Source: Xylanibacter caecicola (lineage in GTDB: Bacteria; Bacteroidota; Bacteroidia; Bacteroidales; Bacteroidaceae). Taken from it: 39,151 nt of DNA. This document shows positions 36,602 through 39,151 of the stretch, in pieces; position 1 is the stretch's first letter, and every line of letters begins with the position of its first letter. The notes below the pieces were generated by a model. That model did no database searches. It was not told where the DNA came from and saw only the letters and a list, made by a program, of their open reading frames with translations. The position numbers and the translations under genes were made by a program. The stretch covers positions 1 to 39,151 of the forward strand of contig NZ_JABKKJ010000023.1 in assembly GCF_013166515.1 (NCBI RefSeq), read 5' to 3'.

Positions 36602-37120
36602 ATGAAGCTGATAAAACTTTTTATGACCTTACTGTTATCATGTCTGCTATTGTATTCATGCGAGAAACCTTATTCCGAAGAGGACACCACGCCAAACATA
36701 AATACGGGAGGGAACAATAAGCCATCCGGCGGTGACAATGATCCCGACGGCAATACAGGTACCGGAGAATATAGCACCGGAGATGTGGTTACAGTAAAAG
36801 AATTTATAGAGAAAGAAATAAACTGCCAGGTGTTTGTAGTAGGATATATCGTGGGAGACTGCACAAAAAGCATATCAAATGCCAATTTTGAACAGCCGTT
36901 CACCCAACCGCAAGCATTGCTCATTGCCGACGACATGAACGAGAACAGCACGGACAAGGTGGCATCGATACAACTCAAGTCCGGTTCGAGGTGGAGAAGC
37001 GAATTAAACCTTGAAGACAATCCCAAACTTCATCGCCGCAAGGTGATGGTATTCGGGTTTAAGGAAAGATATCTCGGCGTGCCGGGAATAAAGAGCATAG
37101 ATGCTTTCGAGTTCATATAA
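36602..37120 (+). CDS. DUF6359-like lipoprotein (OB-fold type)
   Basis: This 172-residue protein has a lipoprotein signal ending LLLYSC and a long low-complexity linker rich in Gly, Asn, Asp and Pro (about 25-55). The C-terminal domain (VKEFIEKEINCQVFVVGYIVGDC, ALLIADDMNE, ASIQLKSGSRWRSELNLEDNP, KVMVFGFKERYLGVPGIKSI) matches the pattern of DUF6359, a small OB-fold-like domain common in Bacteroidota lipoproteins. Its function is unknown. The stop codon is the first base of the inverted repeat that follows. Confidence 0.8.
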   Translation: MKLIKLFMTLLLSCLLLYSCEKPYSEEDTTPNINTGGNNKPSGGDNDPDGNTGTGEYSTGDVVTVKEFIEKEINCQVFVVGYIVGDCTKSISNANFEQPFTQPQALLIADDMNENSTDKVASIQLKSGSRWRSELNLEDNPKLHRRKVMVFGFKERYLGVPGIKSIDAFEFI

Positions 37121-37210
37121 TCCGTAGGGATGTTTTCTGAAACATCCAACGACATTACGCGGATATCAATCCATGCGGTTTCGGATGTTCCAGAGAACAT
37201 CCCTACGGAT
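37120..37210. repeat. 91-bp palindromic element
   Basis: Arms 37120-37147 and 37183-37210 are reverse complements with 2 mismatches in 28 bp, ending in ATCCGTAGGGATG. It begins at the last base of the DUF6359 stop codon and lies before a convergent gene, so it may act as a terminator. It also looks like a small non-autonomous palindromic element. Confidence 0.78.
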
Positions 37211-37260
37211 AAATATCGTCTATAATTTGTGCAATATTACCAAGAATAAAAAAACATTCC

Positions 37261-37761
37261 TCAACGCCTTTTATCAGAACGTTTCCAAGGTTTGTACACA
37301 GAAACGACAGTAACAACTGTCAGCAATATCAGCTGCAACAAACCGGCAACGGCATTGGCGGAAACATTATGCCAGTAAAGGGCGGTATCGCCTCCACCTT
37401 CCATTACAGCCTTTCCTATGATGACATTCTCCTTTACAAGCGGTCCCATATAGAATGTTCCGAACAGTATCATGAAAATTGTTAGCACCCATTTCAACAC
37501 AAGCCACTTGTGCTTGAAAAATCCCCAGTTTGTAAATATCCCATAGACAATACCCGTAACAAGGCACCCTACAGCACCCGGCACAAGTATCTGCATGTCT
37601 ATAGCTTCAAGTATCTCCGCCATCCAATACATGCCGACAGCATCGTTCACATCGACAAGATGACGCAACAGGTTCATTGATATGGCTGAACCAAACCATG
37701 CAATGGCACAAACAAGGTGAACGACCTTGAGTGCTTTCATTCCTTTCGCTGATAATTTCAT
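37261..37761 (-). CDS. DUF2269-like integral membrane protein
   Basis: This 166-residue protein has four predicted membrane segments (about 10-30, 52-75, 84-106 and 133-155). VVHLVCAIAWFGSAISMNLLRHL, with the buried His and Trp, and the pattern WLVLKWVLTIFMILFGTFYMGP fit the DUF2269/CopD-like group of inner-membrane proteins. Function is unknown. It stands alone on the minus strand. Confidence 0.8.
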   Translation of the reverse strand: MKLSAKGMKALKVVHLVCAIAWFGSAISMNLLRHLVDVNDAVGMYWMAEILEAIDMQILVPGAVGCLVTGIVYGIFTNWGFFKHKWLVLKWVLTIFMILFGTFYMGPLVKENVIIGKAVMEGGGDTALYWHNVSANAVAGLLQLILLTVVTVVSVYKPWKRSDKRR

Positions 37762-37897
37762 TTGTCCGTTCTTTATTTAATATCAAAATATTGACATACA
37801 CACATAACCTGTCTTAATACACTTTATAAGTACTTTTCCAATAGTCCTCACATTCTTTCGTGATAACGGATTTCCTCACGTTTAATAAAACTCACTC

Positions 37898-37905
37898 TAA
37901 CTTTG
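37898..37905 (+). promoter_or_regulatory. Orphan plus-strand -7 element
   Basis: TAACTTTG points rightward into a gap with no plus-strand gene. About 80 bp downstream lies the hairpin at 37987-38029. CGACAAATT/AATTCGTCG (37920-37944) can form a further small hairpin. This could start a short untranslated RNA, but no -33 element is visible. Confidence 0.35.
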
Positions 37906-37986
37906 CAGATAAAGCGGCGCGACAAATTTATATATAATTCGTCGAACAAATGTTAAAATAAAGATATATTTCTCTTAAACAAAAAA

Positions 37987-38029
37987 AAGAACCATATCAA
38001 ACTCTAAATTGAGTAATGATATGGCTCTT
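37987..38029 (-). terminator. Terminator of the transglycosylase gene
   Basis: On the minus strand AAGAGCCATATCA pairs with TGATATGGTTCTT, with one mismatch and an inner ACTC/GAGT pairing, and is followed by a run of T. Confidence 0.75.
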
Positions 38030-38106
38030 TATATTTACCCCAACGTACAATATCTCCATCGAAAGATACCTATTCAGGCACATCTGCATATTCAGCAGAG
38101 GTATCC

Positions 38107-38538
38107 TTATTTCATCAATTTCCTCACTTTATTATAATAACGCTGCGTACCTTTCACACTATAATTCATCCCTCCGTTCCAAGCACGTATTGCCTGCTCA
38201 ATGTTATTACCGGGATTATGATAAGACTGTATAAGGAGAAACATCTCTTTCGATTTAGAGACACTGAAACGGTCTGCCAATGTATATCTCTTCTTGCTCC
38301 CTCTTCGCTTCAATATTATATTGCATTCTTTTACACAAATCGGAGTAATCTGCATAGCCCCACAAGAATTACCGCTCACGGCACGTGGGTTGCCCTCACT
38401 CTCCACTTGAATAATCGCGTCCATCACCGGATTCCAATCAAATTTATTTGTCCTCGCATTCCCCGTCGCAGATGCAGCTAAAGGAACAAATAACAACATA
38501 AATAACAATACCAAATCTCTCTCAAATATTCTCTTCAT
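38107..38538 (-). CDS. Lytic transglycosylase (SLT domain)
   Basis: This 143-residue secreted protein has a signal peptide (MKRIFERDLVLLF to SATG) and a compact SLT-type domain that cleaves peptidoglycan between MurNAc and GlcNAc. The catalytic Glu46 is in IIQVESEGNP with the conserved Ser47. NSCGAMQITP and the late AIRAWNGGMNY match the GLMQ and AYN-G motifs. At about 115 mature residues it is a minimal single-domain enzyme. The promoter at 38700-38730 and the terminator at 37987-38029 define a single-gene unit. Confidence 0.9.
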   Translation of the reverse strand: MKRIFERDLVLLFMLLFVPLAASATGNARTNKFDWNPVMDAIIQVESEGNPRAVSGNSCGAMQITPICVKECNIILKRRGSKKRYTLADRFSVSKSKEMFLLIQSYHNPGNNIEQAIRAWNGGMNYSVKGTQRYYNKVRKLMK

Positions 38539-39026
38539 AATGAACTATTTTTGGTATCTGAGTATGGTAAAAACACATGCTTATACTCACGGCAACAATT
38601 CTGATGAGAATAATAAAATCGTGCCTGGATACCAGTTAGAAACTAAACAAAATACGGCTTAAAACAACAATCAAGCCTATCCTGTCCTTTTTACCGGCGC
38701 AAAGTTACAAATAATATTAATAACACACAAGCAAAACCATGATATTCGACATTATATTAAGTCAGGTTAACACTCTGAGCTACAACACCTTAACATAAAT
38801 CAAGCGACACTCCGCATCAAGCGTCCTTTATATAAAGAGACGAAGTATTCAGATTCCAACAGCTAATTCGGACATATACAACATGTAAAAAAGAAAGGGC
38901 ACAAAAACAGTGTTTGTAACAGAGTATAGAAGCGTAGTTAAGGTATAAAAACATTCTGACAAGCACACAACAGTACTGATATATTCAGTATCCCAGTGTA
39001 CAGATACATATACCCCCAAAAAACAA
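38539..39026. other. Gap between transglycosylase and rRNA operon end
   Basis: Apart from the transglycosylase promoter, I see no gene, repeat or structured element in this 488-bp stretch. Confidence 0.5.
38700..38730 (-). promoter_or_regulatory. Promoter of the transglycosylase gene
   Basis: On the minus strand TTG (38730-38728) and TAACTTTG (38707-38700) are 20 bp apart. The leader would be about 155 nt. Confidence 0.65.
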
Positions 39027-39068
39027 TCCGTCCCGGAAACCTCCTGCCGTGGAAGTGTCCGGGACGGA
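39027..39068 (-). terminator. Terminator of the rRNA operon
   Basis: On the minus strand TCCGTCCCGGA and TCCGGGACGGA form a perfect 11-bp GC-rich stem, followed by TTGTTTTTTG. It starts about 7 bp after the 5S 3' end. Confidence 0.88.
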
Positions 39069-39074
39069 AATCAA

Positions 39075-39151
39075 AGAAGGCGGCTACCTACTCTCCCGCA
39101 TTGCATTGCAGTACCATCGGCGCGGGCGGGCTTAACTGCTCTGTTCGGAAT
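39075..39151 (-). rRNA. rrf: 5S ribosomal RNA, 3' part (cut by window edge)
   Basis: The minus strand reads ATTCCGAACAGAGCAGTTAA, then GCGCCGATGGTACTGC and GGGAGAGTAGGTAGCCGCC, the conserved core and 3' part of bacterial 5S rRNA. The 5' part and the rest of the rRNA operon lie beyond the right edge. Confidence 0.93.

Noticed and set aside
38016..38234. 72-residue plus-strand reading frame
   Set aside because: It overlaps the terminator and the 3' end of the transglycosylase gene on the other strand and shows no protein features.

Overview
The window looks like chromosomal DNA of a Prevotella-like member of the Bacteroidota. The evidence is a SusC/SusD polysaccharide utilisation locus (PUL), a one-protein hybrid two-component regulator (HTCS), many lipoproteins, the type B ribosomal protein L31, and promoters of the Bacteroidota form (TTG or TTTG, 19-21 bp, TAnnTTTG), seen most clearly upstream of two tRNA genes. 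The short C-terminal tail of two secreted PUL proteins is of a kind common in Prevotella. Genus is inferred; no search was run.

Layout. 1-11.5 kb is mostly housekeeping: the end of an IS30-type transposase, rpmE (type B), a secreted DNA/RNA nuclease, a lipoprotein of unknown function, a thioredoxin-type glutathione peroxidase next to thioredoxin reductase, a stand-alone TrpB2-type tryptophan synthase beta chain, a small conserved protein, mfd (minus strand), a polyprenol-phosphate sugar transferase and a PlsC-type acyltransferase. 11.6-12.7 kb holds a decayed ATPase gene, tRNA-Lys(TTT), a repeat and tRNA-Ala(GGC). 12.7-33 kb is the PUL: the HTCS regulator (minus) faces a plus-strand run of two GH5 enzymes, a CBM9-like protein, SusC, a frameshifted SusD, two surface lipoproteins, a BNR_4-GH88 fusion and a GH29 fucosidase. 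A repeat-rich 870-bp gap follows, then a secreted TIM-barrel isomerase-like protein with a DUF3826 protein (33.8-35.4 kb). 35.5-39 kb has small conserved genes, a lytic transglycosylase and the 3' end of an rRNA operon (5S, minus).

How the PUL would work. The GH5 enzymes would cut a beta-linked backbone at or outside the cell surface, SusC with SusD and the lipoproteins would import oligosaccharides, the BNR_4 domain (possible lyase) and GH88 domain would remove uronic acid, and GH29 would remove fucose or a related sugar. The target appears to be an acidic, fucose-containing glycan. The exact substrate cannot be read from the sequence. In this copy susD carries a one-base frameshift, so uptake may be impaired unless this is a sequencing error.

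The least explained signal is non-coding: at five places, short tandem arrays of small imperfect palindromes repeat with an exact 22-bp period. Two of them belong to a ~250-bp repeat present in direct orientation on both sides of the PUL; one of those copies is interrupted by a ~407-bp segment that carries a further 22-bp-period array and a large hairpin.
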